From Duganella flavida (GTDB lineage: Bacteria > Pseudomonadota > Gammaproteobacteria > Burkholderiales > Burkholderiaceae_D): 64,000 nucleotides of DNA. The position numbers and the translations under genes are program-made. Shown here one piece after another: positions 15,635-24,632 of the stretch. The stretch spans positions 31,922 to 95,921 of the forward strand of contig NZ_WWCN01000021.1 of NCBI RefSeq assembly GCF_009857445.1. Direction: 5' to 3'. The notes under the pieces are model-generated. The model had not been told where the DNA came from, did not search any database, and worked only from the letters and a program-made list of their open reading frames with translations. The first letter of the stretch is position 1, and each line of letters opens with the position of its first letter.

Positions 15635-17296
15635 TTGGGCCGTTTGTTCTGGAAGTTTTTCCTGTCCATTTTCCTGGCGCAGCTGGCGGCCACGGTGTGC
15701 ATCGGCGGCGCTGTGTGGCTGAAGAACCGCAATCAGTTCAGCGGCCAGCAAGTCAATCTCGACACCAGCCCGCCGGCTGAAATGGCGATCAACGCGGCTG
15801 CCTCCACGCTGGAGTTCGGCGGCGTGAAGGCCTTGAAGCGCATGCTGGAAAACATGGAGCGCCACCGCGTGTATGCGGTGGATGAGCAGGAGCACGAGCT
15901 ACTGGGACGCACCGTCAATCAGCGCACGCTGCAGGAGTCGCGCCAGCGCGTGAAGGAAGACGGCAAGCGCCGCGTGGTGCGCCAGGTGATGGGCGACGAC
16001 GGCAAGCACTACTTGCTGTTCCTGCCATCGGGTGAGCGCCAGCGCTCGCTGGAAAGTGAAACGCGTCCGCTGCTGGCCAATATCGGCGGCGGTGCGCAAA
16101 TGGCCATGAAAGCGGCCTCGGTACTGCAAGGCGGCGATGACCGTGCTCGCGGCCCCAATCCGGGCGAACGCGACGACCGCCGTCCGCCAGGCCCGCCACC
16201 TGGCAACGCCAGCACCCTGACCGCATTGGACGGCGCGTCAGCTTCAGCTAACGCGCCTCAGCCAGGCACTGGCCCTGATGGCCGCGGTGCACCGGGCGGC
16301 TTCGGCATGCCTGGCAATCCTGAAGGCCCGGGCCCAGGTGGCCCCGGCATGGACGATCGCCGTGACGGCGACCGCCAATGGGGTCCACGCTTCCAGCCAC
16401 TCGGCCCGTGGGTGCCAATCGCCGCCGCCACTGCTGCCAGCCTGCTGTTCGCGGTGCTGCTGGCATGGTACTTCTCGCGCCCGATCCGCGCCCTGCGCCA
16501 GGCTTTCGACGCCGCCGCCAACGGCGACCTCGCCCCGCGCTTCGCCAAAGACAACGGCAAAGCCGGTAACGAACTCAACGACCTCGGCCGCGACTTCGAC
16601 CGCATGACGGCCCGCCTGCGCAGCCTGATCGACGGCCAGACGCGCCTGTTGCACGACGTCTCGCACGAACTGCGTTCACCGCTGGCGCGCCTGCAAGCGG
16701 CCATCGGCCTGGCGCACCAGCAGCCGGAAAAGTGGAGCGCCTCGATGGAGCGCATCGAGCGCGAAAGCGTACGCATGGATAAGCTGGTGGGCGAGCTGCT
16801 GACCCTGGCCCGTCTGGAAGCCGGCGCCATCAAGGCCAGCGCGGAAGAAATCAGCATGGCCGACCTGCTAGAACAAATCGCCGACGATGCCCGCTATGAA
16901 GCAGCCAGCCAGCAGCGCACCGTGCTGCAGGAAGGTGAAGCGGATGTGCAAGTAATCGGTCAAGCCGACCTGCTGGGCCGCGCGATTGAAAACGTGGTAC
17001 GCAACGCCATCAAGCACAGCCCGGAAGGTGGCGAAGTGCAATTGCAAGTGCGCGTGCTGCCGGAAGCCAGCCAGCTGGTGATCCGCGTGCTGGACCGTGG
17101 ACCGGGCGTATCGCCGGCCGATTTGCAAACTATCTTCCAGCCCTTCTTCCGCTCCAGTAACGCCAGCACCGAAGGTCACGGCCTCGGCCTCGCGATTGCG
17201 CAACACGTGGTGGAAGCGCACGGCGGCAGCATCAAGGCCTCTAACCGGGCCGGCGGTGGCCTGTGCGTGGAAATGATCCTGCCGGTTAAGCGGTAG
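15635..17296 (+). CDS. cpxA: CpxA-like sensor histidine kinase with Gly/Pro-rich sensor insert
   Basis: A 553-residue inner-membrane kinase. First membrane helix at about 8-28, periplasmic part to about 257, second helix 258-280, HAMP 281-330, then HDVSHELRSPLARLQ with phospho-acceptor H344, and the ATPase domain with N-box NVVRNAIKHSPEGG, DRGPGV and GHGLGLAI. It phosphorylates CpxR. The start codon is TTG at 15635, supported by AAGGAG at 15623-15628. Odd: the periplasmic domain carries about 85 residues (166-250) rich in Gly, Pro and Arg/Asp, similar in composition to the stretch in the Spy-like protein and absent from E. coli CpxA. Confidence 0.92.
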   Translation: MGRLFWKFFLSIFLAQLAATVCIGGAVWLKNRNQFSGQQVNLDTSPPAEMAINAAASTLEFGGVKALKRMLENMERHRVYAVDEQEHELLGRTVNQRTLQESRQRVKEDGKRRVVRQVMGDDGKHYLLFLPSGERQRSLESETRPLLANIGGGAQMAMKAASVLQGGDDRARGPNPGERDDRRPPGPPPGNASTLTALDGASASANAPQPGTGPDGRGAPGGFGMPGNPEGPGPGGPGMDDRRDGDRQWGPRFQPLGPWVPIAAATAASLLFAVLLAWYFSRPIRALRQAFDAAANGDLAPRFAKDNGKAGNELNDLGRDFDRMTARLRSLIDGQTRLLHDVSHELRSPLARLQAAIGLAHQQPEKWSASMERIERESVRMDKLVGELLTLARLEAGAIKASAEEISMADLLEQIADDARYEAASQQRTVLQEGEADVQVIGQADLLGRAIENVVRNAIKHSPEGGEVQLQVRVLPEASQLVIRVLDRGPGVSPADLQTIFQPFFRSSNASTEGHGLGLAIAQHVVEAHGGSIKASNRAGGGLCVEMILPVKR

Positions 17297-17636
17297 TATC
17301 GATCACGCTGCCAACGGTGGCATAGCGCGACTTGTCGCTGTCCGTGCCGGACGACGATTGTGCCTGCTGCTGCGCCTGTTCTGCCTGCTGTTGGGCTTGC
17401 AGCGCCGCTTTCTGCGCGGCCTGCGCCTGCAATTGGGCGATCTGGTTCTCGATCGCCTGGATCTGCGCCTGCAGCAGCTTGGTCTTCTGCTGGCCCGCTT
17501 CCGAGGTGTCCTTGGCGGCCTCGGTCAGATCCTTCTGCAAGCTTTGCACCTGCTTTTGCAGCGCCGCGATGGCGCTGCTGCTGTCCGAGCCGCTGGTGCT
17601 GGCCGCGCTGGTACTCGATCCGACTGCGCTCACCAT
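17286..17636 (-). CDS. FlxA-like coiled-coil protein
   Basis: A 116-residue Gln/Ala-rich protein of the FlxA-like family. A Ser-rich start (VSAVGSSTSAASTSGSDS) is followed by one long predicted coiled coil (about residues 22-95, IAALQKQVQSLQKDL and QAQIQAIENQIAQLQAQ) and a short polar tail. No signal peptide. ATG 17636 follows AAGGGG. The 3' end overlaps the end of cpxA by 11 bases in convergent orientation, so transcripts of the two genes would pair at their ends. Role unknown; FlxA in E. coli is a flagellar-regulon gene, but no flagellar gene is near here. Confidence 0.75.
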   Translation of the reverse strand: MVSAVGSSTSAASTSGSDSSSAIAALQKQVQSLQKDLTEAAKDTSEAGQQKTKLLQAQIQAIENQIAQLQAQAAQKAALQAQQQAEQAQQQAQSSSGTDSDKSRYATVGSVIDTTA

Positions 17637-17684
17637 GATTTGCCCCTTATCAATTTATTTCATTAATAAGGTTATCGGCAAAAC

Positions 17685-17708
17685 AAACGGGGGCCGCAGC
17701 CCCCGTTT
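17685..17708 (-). terminator. rho-independent terminator of dcd
   Basis: AAACGGGGG (17685-17693) pairs with CCCCCGTTT (17700-17708), loop of six; read on the minus strand it is followed by GTTTTG. It lies 24 bases after the dcd stop. Confidence 0.8.
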
Positions 17709-17731
17709 TGTAAATATCTGTAAAGAGAAGT

Positions 17732-18298
17732 TTACGCTTTTGGCAAGGTCACCCCGTGCTGGCCTTGATATTTGCCGTTGCGGTCCTTGTACGATACGTC
17801 GCACATTTCGTCGCTTTCGAAGAACAGTACCTGCGCGCAGCCTTCGCCAGCGTAGATTTTGGCCGGCAGCGGCGTGGTGTTGGAGAACTCCAGCGTCACG
17901 TAACCTTCCCATTCCGGCTCGAACGGCGTCACGTTGACGATGATGCCGCAGCGCGCGTAGGTCGATTTGCCCAGGCAAACGGTCAGCACGCTACGCGGAA
18001 TGCGGAAGTATTCCATGGTGCGGGCCAGCGCGAACGAGTTCGGCGGGATGATGCAAACGTCGCTTTTCACGTCCACGAACGAGTTCGAATCGAAATTCTT
18101 CGGATCGACGATGGTGCTGTTGATGTTGGTGAACACCTTGAACTCATCAGCGCAGCGGATATCGTAGCCATACGACGAGGTGCCATACGAAATTACCTTG
18201 CGGCCTTCTTCCTGGCGTACCTGGTCCGGGAAGAATGGTTCGATCATCCCGTGCTCTTCCGCCATACGGCGGATCCATTTATCGCTTTTAATCGTCAT
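17732..18298 (-). CDS. dcd: dCTP deaminase
   Basis: Deaminates dCTP to dUTP in the cytoplasm, feeding the dUMP used by ThyA. The 188-residue length is normal for the trimeric Dcd enzyme. Diagnostic segments are SYGTSSYGYDIRCADEF, the nucleotide-binding GKSTYARCGIIVNVTPFEPEWEG (the glutamate is catalytic) and QGQHGVTLPKA at the end. ATG 18298 gives the conserved MTIKSDKWIRRMA start. Followed by a strong terminator, so it is probably transcribed alone. Confidence 0.96.
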   Translation of the reverse strand: MTIKSDKWIRRMAEEHGMIEPFFPDQVRQEEGRKVISYGTSSYGYDIRCADEFKVFTNINSTIVDPKNFDSNSFVDVKSDVCIIPPNSFALARTMEYFRIPRSVLTVCLGKSTYARCGIIVNVTPFEPEWEGYVTLEFSNTTPLPAKIYAGEGCAQVLFFESDEMCDVSYKDRNGKYQGQHGVTLPKA

Positions 18299-18334
18299 CG
18301 CAAGGCATCCCTAAGTTTTACAATGCCCGAGATT

Positions 18335-19171
18335 TTACGCTAAAGCTTCTTTTTTAAGTACTTTTTTACCAGATTGCACAGCAAGCAGTTCGGCAATCAT
18401 TTCCTTGGTTGCGTGCGCGGCCAGCCCAGGGTTCTCCATCGGGAACAAATGGCCGCCCGGCAGGATGCGGAAATGCTTGCCGACCAGCGCCTGCGTGTGC
18501 TGGTGGCCGGACTGGCTGGTTTCCCACGAATTGTCGCCACCGATGAAGCCGATTGGCACCGGGTAGCCCTTGCCCAGCATTTTGGGCAAATGGTGCGGCA
18601 AGGTGGCGTAGACCGCAGTTTCGTTCTCGCGCGTGAAGCGCAGCTGGACGCCGTCCGGATGCGGCTTCAGGCCGCTGTCCATGTAGTCGGCTAGCACGCC
18701 CGGCGCCCACGCGGCGAACAGGTCTTTGGCGGCGAAGTGGTCGTGCGCGGCTTGCGCGTCCGGCCACACGTTGCGGCGGCGGATGGAGAATTTGGCTGGC
18801 GGCACGGCATAGGCACGGCCCAGCAGCTTGATCATATGCCAGGCGAAGGCGCGCCAGCCGCCGACGACCGGTGCGTCCAGCATCACCACGCAGCGGACGA
18901 GATCGGGACGTTTGTGCGCCACCATCATGCTCAGCATGCCGCCCAGCGAGTGGCCGACCAGAATTACCGGTTCGGTGTAGCGGGTGCTCAGCTCGTTGAT
19001 GTATTCGTCGACCAGGTGCGGCCAGCCGTCGCTGACCGGGTATAGCGGATTATGGGCGTGCATGTCGAGCGACTGGATGTCGAAGTCTTCGGACAGCAGC
19101 GCAAAGAACTGGCGATACACGCCCGCCGGATAGCTATTGGCGTGCGCAAAATGCAGCTTGGGCTTGCTCAC
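18335..19171 (-). CDS. alpha/beta-fold hydrolase
   Basis: A 278-residue hydrolase: oxyanion region FAHANSYPAGVYR, nucleophile elbow VGHSLGGML, acid in FIGGDNSWE, histidine in PGGHLFPMENP. This set is typical of esterase/lipase-like alpha/beta hydrolases; the substrate is not known. The GTG at 19171 is preferred because GGGAG lies directly before it at ideal spacing; an in-frame ATG at 19204 would add 11 residues and has no clear ribosome binding site. The end is Lys-rich (GKKVLKKEALA). It is upstream of dcd on the same strand with a 36-base gap. Confidence 0.85.
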   Translation of the reverse strand: MSKPKLHFAHANSYPAGVYRQFFALLSEDFDIQSLDMHAHNPLYPVSDGWPHLVDEYINELSTRYTEPVILVGHSLGGMLSMMVAHKRPDLVRCVVMLDAPVVGGWRAFAWHMIKLLGRAYAVPPAKFSIRRRNVWPDAQAAHDHFAAKDLFAAWAPGVLADYMDSGLKPHPDGVQLRFTRENETAVYATLPHHLPKMLGKGYPVPIGFIGGDNSWETSQSGHQHTQALVGKHFRILPGGHLFPMENPGLAAHATKEMIAELLAVQSGKKVLKKEALA

Positions 19172-19246
19172 AAGCGGTCTCCCGTATGGTTGTTTTTTCC
19201 CCATTGTAATGCGCGTGGGGGATGGCGGTTGGTGGAACCGCTCTAA

Positions 19247-21673
19247 TTAGCGGCCTTGCCAATAGCGCGCATGGGTGCTTCTCCAGCTGGAAATTCGTAT
19301 AGTTTCATCGAATTCCAGCGTCAGGGCGCCGGTTTGGTCGGTGCGGTAGCGCTGGATCTGCATGGTGCCGTAGCGGTCGTAGACTTCCTGTTTTGGGTGG
19401 TGGTAGCGATTGCGATGGCCGACCTGGAAGATCGCCGCTTGTGGCTGTACGGCCTGCAGGAATGCTGGCGTGGAACTGGTGCCGCTGCCATGGTGCGGCG
19501 CGAGCAGGACGTCGGCTTGCAGGCCGCCGCGGCGGACTAGTTCGGCCTCCTGCGCGGCTTCGATATCGCCGGCCAGCAGGATGGACTTGCCACCGGCCGT
19601 GATTTTCAGCGTGCAGCCGCGTGCATTCGGCTTGAGCGTGTTGTCGGCGTAGCTGCCGGCTTGCGGATGCAGCACGTCGAAACGCACGCCATCCCACGTC
19701 CATTGCTGGCCAGCGGCGCAGCGCACGTGCTGGCGCGCGGCTTGCACGATCGCGTGCTGCGTTGGCAGCGATGACAGCACCCAGCCGGTGTTTACGCCAT
19801 TCAGCAGGGACAGCGCGCCGCCCGAATGGTCGGTATCGCTGTGCGAAATCACCATGCCGTCCAACGCGTTGATGCCGCGCGCGTGCAGGTATGGTAGCAG
19901 GACACGGTTACCTGCGTTGGTCTCCGGCGTGTAGGCAGGGCCGGTGTCGTACAACAGCCGATGGTCGCTGGTTTCGACCAGCAGCGCCATACCCTGCCCT
20001 ATATCGAAGGCGGTGACGGTCATGCGGCCCGGCGCAGGATGCGATGGTTCGGCGGCCAGCAGCGGTATCCATGTCGCGAGGCCGAGCCAGCGCACCGGCC
20101 ATCCGCGCGGCGCGAGCAGCCAAATGGTGCCGAACATCGCCCAGCAGAATAGCCCAAACGGCGGCACCGGCGCGCTCCACACAGCGTAGCGCATGGCGCT
20201 GAACCACTGCAGGCATTGTGCCAGCAGGTCCACCAGACCATGCGCGAAGCTAAGCACCGGCACGGCCAGCACCTGCGGCAGCATGCTGCCCACCAGCGCG
20301 AGCGGCGTGACCACGAGGCTAATCAGGGGAATCGCAACGGCGTTCGCCAGCGGGCTGACCACCGATACCTGGCCGAACAGCAGCATCGTGATCGGCACCA
20401 GTCCAAATGTCACCACGTATTGCGTGTGTGCGCCTACCTGCAAGGCCAGCATCAAGCGCTCTCGCCGCGACAGCAGGACCGGCACGTGCGGAGCGCCGGG
20501 CGGCAGTGCGTGTTGCGTCGGCGGCGCCATGCGGCCGACGGTCGCATACAGGATCACGCCCACCGCGCCGAAAGACAGCCAGAAGCCCGGCCACAGCACC
20601 GCCCATGGATCGATCACCACCACCACGCCAAGCGCGGTGCACAGCACATGCGTGATGCTGGTCAGGCGATTAAGCCACAGCGCTGCAGCCACCACCATCA
20701 GCATGTACAAGGTACGCTGCGCAGGCACGCCGAAGCCGGCCAGCAGCACATACAGCAGCGCCACCGCCGCACCAACCAGCGCCGCTACCTTCTGCGCCGG
20801 CAGCAGCAACGGCAACTGCGCGCGCGTGAAGAATGACCAGCGCCACAAGGTGAACGCTGCCCACGCGAACAGCCCCGCCACCATCGTGATGTGCAAGCCT
20901 GAGATGGAAATCAGGTGTCCTATTCCCGTGCGGTTGAACACCTGCCAGTCCGATTGGTCGATGCCGCGCTGATCGCCCACCACCAGCGCCACGATCACGC
21001 CTGCATACGGCTTGCCCGGCAGCGCCGCGTAGATCCGATCGCGCAGCACTGCGCGGCAGTGCTCCACCACCTTATCAATACTGAACACGAAGCGGTCCAG
21101 CCGCTGGTTGTCGCGCGCAACGCGCACGTAGCCGGTGGCGCGCAGGCCTTGTTCCAGCAGCCATACTTCATAATCGAAACCGTAAGGATTAACGTTACCG
21201 TGCGGGCGCTGCAAGCGTACCGTCAACTGCCAGCGCTCGCCGGGTTGCACATCGGGCACCTCGCTGCGCTGGTCGCGGTAGCCGGCGTACCACGACAAGG
21301 AAATCTTCGGCGGCACCACGCCGTCCGCCCGCTCTACCGCAAAGTTAAAGCGCACGCCCTGCGAAAAACGGTATGGCAGGTTATCGATGGTGCCGACGAT
21401 ATGCAGATCGCGGCCCTCGTCGGCCAACGCCAACTGCGGCGCCAAGGCCCGCTGCGCCAACCATGCAGCCCACAGGAAGCCGGCTGCGCCGCCAACGAGC
21501 AGCGCGGTCACGCTGCGCAAGACAGGCCACAAGCACCGCGCAATGCGGCGCCATGCCAGCAGCCACGCCAGCAACGCGACGAGCGCCAACGCTATCGCGA
21601 GCGCGGACGGCAACGCCGCCTGCACCTGCAAGCACGCCGCGCCTACCGCAAAGCCGATTAACGCCATTCGCAT
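19247..21673 (-). CDS. comEC: DNA internalization-related competence protein ComEC/Rec2
   Basis: An 808-residue inner-membrane channel protein that takes up single-stranded DNA during natural transformation. Order of parts: N-terminal hydrophobic helices and a DUF4131-like soluble domain (to about 230), the Competence membrane core with ISISGLHITMVAGLFAW, about ten further helices, and a C-terminal metallo-beta-lactamase-like domain with HSDTDHSGG and LAPHHGSGTSST, thought to degrade the non-transported strand. ATG 21673 follows GGGAGG at good spacing; ATG 21688 would add five residues and lacks one. No frameshift or internal stop, so competence for DNA uptake is plausible if pili and other Com proteins are encoded elsewhere. 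Confidence 0.95.
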   Translation of the reverse strand: MRMALIGFAVGAACLQVQAALPSALAIALALVALLAWLLAWRRIARCLWPVLRSVTALLVGGAAGFLWAAWLAQRALAPQLALADEGRDLHIVGTIDNLPYRFSQGVRFNFAVERADGVVPPKISLSWYAGYRDQRSEVPDVQPGERWQLTVRLQRPHGNVNPYGFDYEVWLLEQGLRATGYVRVARDNQRLDRFVFSIDKVVEHCRAVLRDRIYAALPGKPYAGVIVALVVGDQRGIDQSDWQVFNRTGIGHLISISGLHITMVAGLFAWAAFTLWRWSFFTRAQLPLLLPAQKVAALVGAAVALLYVLLAGFGVPAQRTLYMLMVVAAALWLNRLTSITHVLCTALGVVVVIDPWAVLWPGFWLSFGAVGVILYATVGRMAPPTQHALPPGAPHVPVLLSRRERLMLALQVGAHTQYVVTFGLVPITMLLFGQVSVVSPLANAVAIPLISLVVTPLALVGSMLPQVLAVPVLSFAHGLVDLLAQCLQWFSAMRYAVWSAPVPPFGLFCWAMFGTIWLLAPRGWPVRWLGLATWIPLLAAEPSHPAPGRMTVTAFDIGQGMALLVETSDHRLLYDTGPAYTPETNAGNRVLLPYLHARGINALDGMVISHSDTDHSGGALSLLNGVNTGWVLSSLPTQHAIVQAARQHVRCAAGQQWTWDGVRFDVLHPQAGSYADNTLKPNARGCTLKITAGGKSILLAGDIEAAQEAELVRRGGLQADVLLAPHHGSGTSSTPAFLQAVQPQAAIFQVGHRNRYHHPKQEVYDRYGTMQIQRYRTDQTGALTLEFDETIRISSWRSTHARYWQGR

Positions 21674-21709
21674 AGCACCGCCTCCCATCCAGCGATACTA
21701 CGCAAACAA

Positions 21710-21743
21710 AAACGGCGGCAGGCCGTGAAGCCTGCCGCCGTTT
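21710..21743 (-). terminator. rho-independent terminator of the lol-tatD transcript
   Basis: AAACGGCGGCAGG (21710-21722) pairs with CCTGCCGCCGTTT (21731-21743) around an eight-base loop; on the minus strand it ends in a T-run. It lies 43 bases after the TatD stop. Confidence 0.9.
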
Positions 21744-21786
21744 GATCTAGCTCAGTCCTTGACGGCATTCCGCCGCTGCAGCGTAT

Positions 21787-22578
21787 TTAAGCAGCGAGTC
21801 GCGGCAACACCGCACGCGCGTTGCTGGAGGTGGCGGCGGCTACCGCTTCCGGCGTCAGGCCGCGCAATTCGGCCAACACGGCGCCGATGCGTGGGATCTG
21901 GTCCGGGCTGTTGCGGCCGGGGTGTATCCATGATGGCGAGATATCTGGTGCGTCGGTCTCCAGCACGATGGATTCCAGCGGCAGCTCGGCCGCCAGCCGG
22001 CGGATCTGCAAGGCGCGCGTAAAGGTCATGGCGCCGCCGAAACCAAGTTTGAATCCGAGATCGATATAGCCCTTGGCCTGCTGCTCGCTGCCGTTGAAGG
22101 CATGGGCGATACCGCCATTCGGCCGAATCTGGCGTACGTGCTTGAGCACCACATCCTGCGAGCGGCGCACGTGCATCAGCACCGGCAGATCAAAATCACG
22201 GGCGATTTTCAGCTGTTCGCGGAAGAAGTAGACCTGCTTCTCACGCATGGCCGATTCGGTCAGCATGGGAATGAAGAAATCGAGGCCGATCTCGCCCAAC
22301 GCCACGAAGCGCGGGTCGCTCATGGCGGCGGCCACCTGCTCGCGCAGCACGCGCAGGTGGTCCTCTTCGGCATGCGGCACGTAGATGGGATGGATGCCCA
22401 GCGCGTAGCAGGCGTTATCCACGCTGGCTGCCAGTTGCGCGACGATGGAAAAATTGGCCGTCGCCACCGCCGGAATCACGATCATGCCGACACCCTGCGC
22501 CTTGGCCAGCGCCGCCTGCGCTGCGGATTCGTCGCCGAATTCGTGCGCGTCCAGATGGCAGTGGGTGTCGATCCACAT
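21787..22578 (-). CDS. TatD family metal-dependent hydrolase
   Basis: A 263-residue TIM-barrel hydrolase of the TatD family, metal-dependent DNases or deoxyribonucleases acting in the cytoplasm. Metal ligands are in DTHCHLD at the start, GEIGLDFF, the histidines of VLMHVRRSQD and IAHAFNGSEQQ, and LETDAPDISP near the end. It follows lolD by three bases and is the last gene of a three-gene transcript, ending in a strong terminator. A functional link with lipoprotein release is not known; this order is seen in related genomes as a matter of synteny (general knowledge). Confidence 0.92.
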   Translation of the reverse strand: MWIDTHCHLDAHEFGDESAAQAALAKAQGVGMIVIPAVATANFSIVAQLAASVDNACYALGIHPIYVPHAEEDHLRVLREQVAAAMSDPRFVALGEIGLDFFIPMLTESAMREKQVYFFREQLKIARDFDLPVLMHVRRSQDVVLKHVRQIRPNGGIAHAFNGSEQQAKGYIDLGFKLGFGGAMTFTRALQIRRLAAELPLESIVLETDAPDISPSWIHPGRNSPDQIPRIGAVLAELRGLTPEAVAAATSSNARAVLPRLAA

Positions 22579-22581
22579 GGC

Positions 22582-23274
22582 TTACACCTCGTCCGGCTGC
22601 AGTCCCTGCTCGGTCATGCGCAGCACGCGGTCGCAGCGGCGCGCCAGTTCGATGTCGTGGGTGACGATGACAAACGCCGTGCCCAAAGTACGCGACAGTT
22701 CCAGCATCAGATCGAAAATCTGCTGCGCGGTGGCGGTATCGAGGTTGCCGGTCGGTTCATCGGCCAGCACGCAGGCCGGCTGCGTGACCAGCGCGCGCGC
22801 CAGCGCCACGCGTTGGCGCTCGCCGCCCGACAGCTCGCCCGGCACGTGCGTCACGCGCTTGCCGAGGTTGACGCGCTTGAGAATTTGCAGCGCCGCCGAT
22901 TGGGCTTCGCCGCGCTTCACGCGCCGTATCATCAGCGGCATCGCGACGTTATCGAGCGCGCTGAATTCCGGCAGCAGGTGATGGAACTGGTAGACAAACC
23001 CCAGCGACGAATTGCGCAAATCACCGCGCGCGGTTTCGCTCAGGCTGGCGAAGTCCTTGCTCTGCAAGGTCACGCTGCCGCTGCTCGGCGTATCGAGGCC
23101 GCCCAGCAAATGCAGCAGGGTCGATTTGCCGGAACCGGAGGCGCCGACAATCGCCACGCGCTCACCGCGCCGCACATCGATATCGATCCCAGCCAGCACT
23201 TGCACCGAGTAGGCGCCTTGGGTAAAGGTCTTGCCGAGATTGCGGCACGACAGAACGATCGGATTCTCACTCAT
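22582..23274 (-). CDS. lolD: lipoprotein-releasing ABC ATPase LolD
   Basis: A 230-residue ATPase of the LolCDE complex, which extracts outer-membrane lipoproteins from the inner membrane and hands them to LolA. Motifs: Walker A GASGSGKST, Q-loop YQFHHLLPEFSAL (the LolD-type sequence), signature LSGGERQRVALARAL, Walker B LADEPTGNLD, H-loop VTHD. It overlaps the permease gene by eight bases and is translated from the same message. Confidence 0.95.
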   Translation of the reverse strand: MSENPIVLSCRNLGKTFTQGAYSVQVLAGIDIDVRRGERVAIVGASGSGKSTLLHLLGGLDTPSSGSVTLQSKDFASLSETARGDLRNSSLGFVYQFHHLLPEFSALDNVAMPLMIRRVKRGEAQSAALQILKRVNLGKRVTHVPGELSGGERQRVALARALVTQPACVLADEPTGNLDTATAQQIFDLMLELSRTLGTAFVIVTHDIELARRCDRVLRMTEQGLQPDEV

Positions 23275-24532
23275 AGCGCAGCGCCTCCGCAGGTTTCACA
23301 CGGGCGGCCCACCAGCTTGGATACAAGGTCGCAACGAAGGCCAGCACCACGGCCACGCCGCCGATCTTGAAAACGTCCGGCCAGCGCAAGTCCGAAGGCA
23401 CGGTGCTGATGTAGTAAATATCCTTGGACAAGAACTGCACTCCCAATAAATGTTCGATAAACGGCACGATAACGTCGATGTTGAGCGCCACCAGCACGCC
23501 CAGACCGACGCCGATAAAGGTGCCGAGGATGCCCACCAGTGCGCCCTGGATCATGAAGATCTTCATGATGGAGCGCGGCGAGGCGCCCAGCGTGCGCAGG
23601 ATGGCGATATCGGCCTGCTTGTCAGTCACGGTCATCACCAGCGTGGACACCAGGTTGAAAGCGGCCACCGCAATGATCAAGGTCAGGATGATGAACATCA
23701 TGCGCTTCTCGGTCTGTACGGCGGCGAACCAGTTGGCGTTCAGCTTGGACCAGTCGCGCACGAACAGGTCGCCCGGCATGGAATTCTTCAGCTCCTGCGC
23801 CACTTCCGGTGCGCGGTGCATGTCCTGCAAGCGCAGGCGCAGGCCGGCCGGGGCGTCGATGCGCAGCAGCTTTTCAGCGTCGGTCAGGTGGACGAAGGCC
23901 AGTGCGGAATCGAACTCGTTGTGGCCCGCTTCAAAGATACCGACCACGGTGAAGGTGCGCACGCGCGGCAACACGCCGGCAGGTGTAGGCTGGCCTTGGG
24001 CCAGCGCCAGCGTCACTTTTTCGCCAAGGTTGACGTGCAGGGTGCGCGCCAGCTCGATGCCCAGCACGATGTTGTAGGCGCCCGGCTGCAGCGCATTAAA
24101 GCTACCGCGCTTGGTCTGCTTGGCCACGTCCGAGACTTGCGGTTCTTGTTCCGGCAGCACGCCGCGCACGACGGCCGGGCGCAGCACGTCGTCGCGCACC
24201 AGCATGCCCTGGGTTTCGGCAAACGGCGCGGTACCGATCACGGCGGGATTCTTGCGCGCCTCGGCCGCTTCCTGTTGCCAGTCCGGCATGGAACCGCGGG
24301 CATCGAAGATTTCAACGTGGGCCAGCACCGACAGCATGCGGTCCGTCACTTCCTTCTGGAAGCCGTTCATCACCGACAGCACAACGATCAGGGCCGCCAC
24401 GCCGAGGCCGATGCCGGCCATCGAGATCAGGGAGATGAAGGAGATAAAACTATTGCGCCCGCTGCGCTTGCCGGCACGCGTGTAGCGCAGGCCGACCAGC
24501 CATTCGAACGGCAGATTCTTGAGAATACTCAT
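23267..24532 (-). CDS. lolC: lipoprotein-releasing permease LolC/LolE
   Basis: A 421-residue inner-membrane permease of the LolC/E type: N-terminal helix within RNSFISFISLISMAGIGLGVAALIVVLSVMNGF, a large periplasmic domain (about 50-270), three more helices at 280-400, and an FtsX-like end. DIAILRTLGASPRSIMKIFM is the coupling region that contacts LolD. Only one permease gene is present, so the complex may be a homodimer (LolF type), as in bacteria with a single such gene, or a second gene lies elsewhere. ATG 24532 has GGAG before it. First gene of the lolC-lolD-tatD transcript. Confidence 0.93.
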   Translation of the reverse strand: MSILKNLPFEWLVGLRYTRAGKRSGRNSFISFISLISMAGIGLGVAALIVVLSVMNGFQKEVTDRMLSVLAHVEIFDARGSMPDWQQEAAEARKNPAVIGTAPFAETQGMLVRDDVLRPAVVRGVLPEQEPQVSDVAKQTKRGSFNALQPGAYNIVLGIELARTLHVNLGEKVTLALAQGQPTPAGVLPRVRTFTVVGIFEAGHNEFDSALAFVHLTDAEKLLRIDAPAGLRLRLQDMHRAPEVAQELKNSMPGDLFVRDWSKLNANWFAAVQTEKRMMFIILTLIIAVAAFNLVSTLVMTVTDKQADIAILRTLGASPRSIMKIFMIQGALVGILGTFIGVGLGVLVALNIDVIVPFIEHLLGVQFLSKDIYYISTVPSDLRWPDVFKIGGVAVVLAFVATLYPSWWAARVKPAEALRYE

Positions 24533-24576
24533 AGGCTCCGGGAGGGATCAAACTCGACAAGCCCGCAGTGTGCCAT

Positions 24577-24614
24577 AAAAAAGCCGCGCCGGGCAGCTCT
24601 GCTGCGGGCGCGGC
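24577..24614 (-). terminator. rho-independent terminator of the PEP-CTERM gene
   Basis: GCCGCGCC (24583-24590) pairs with GGCGCGGC (24607-24614), with an inner pairing GCAG-CTCT-GCTGC; on the minus strand a T6 run follows (24577-24582). It lies 18 bases after the stop. Confidence 0.9.
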
Positions 24615-24632
24615 TAGGGGCCTAAAGCCTGC

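Noticed and set aside
20193..20972. Plus-strand open frame opposite comEC with Cys/Ser/Thr-rich translation
   Set aside because: Composition is an artefact of reading the opposite strand of a membrane protein; the comEC frame is full length with both catalytic-type and membrane domains.
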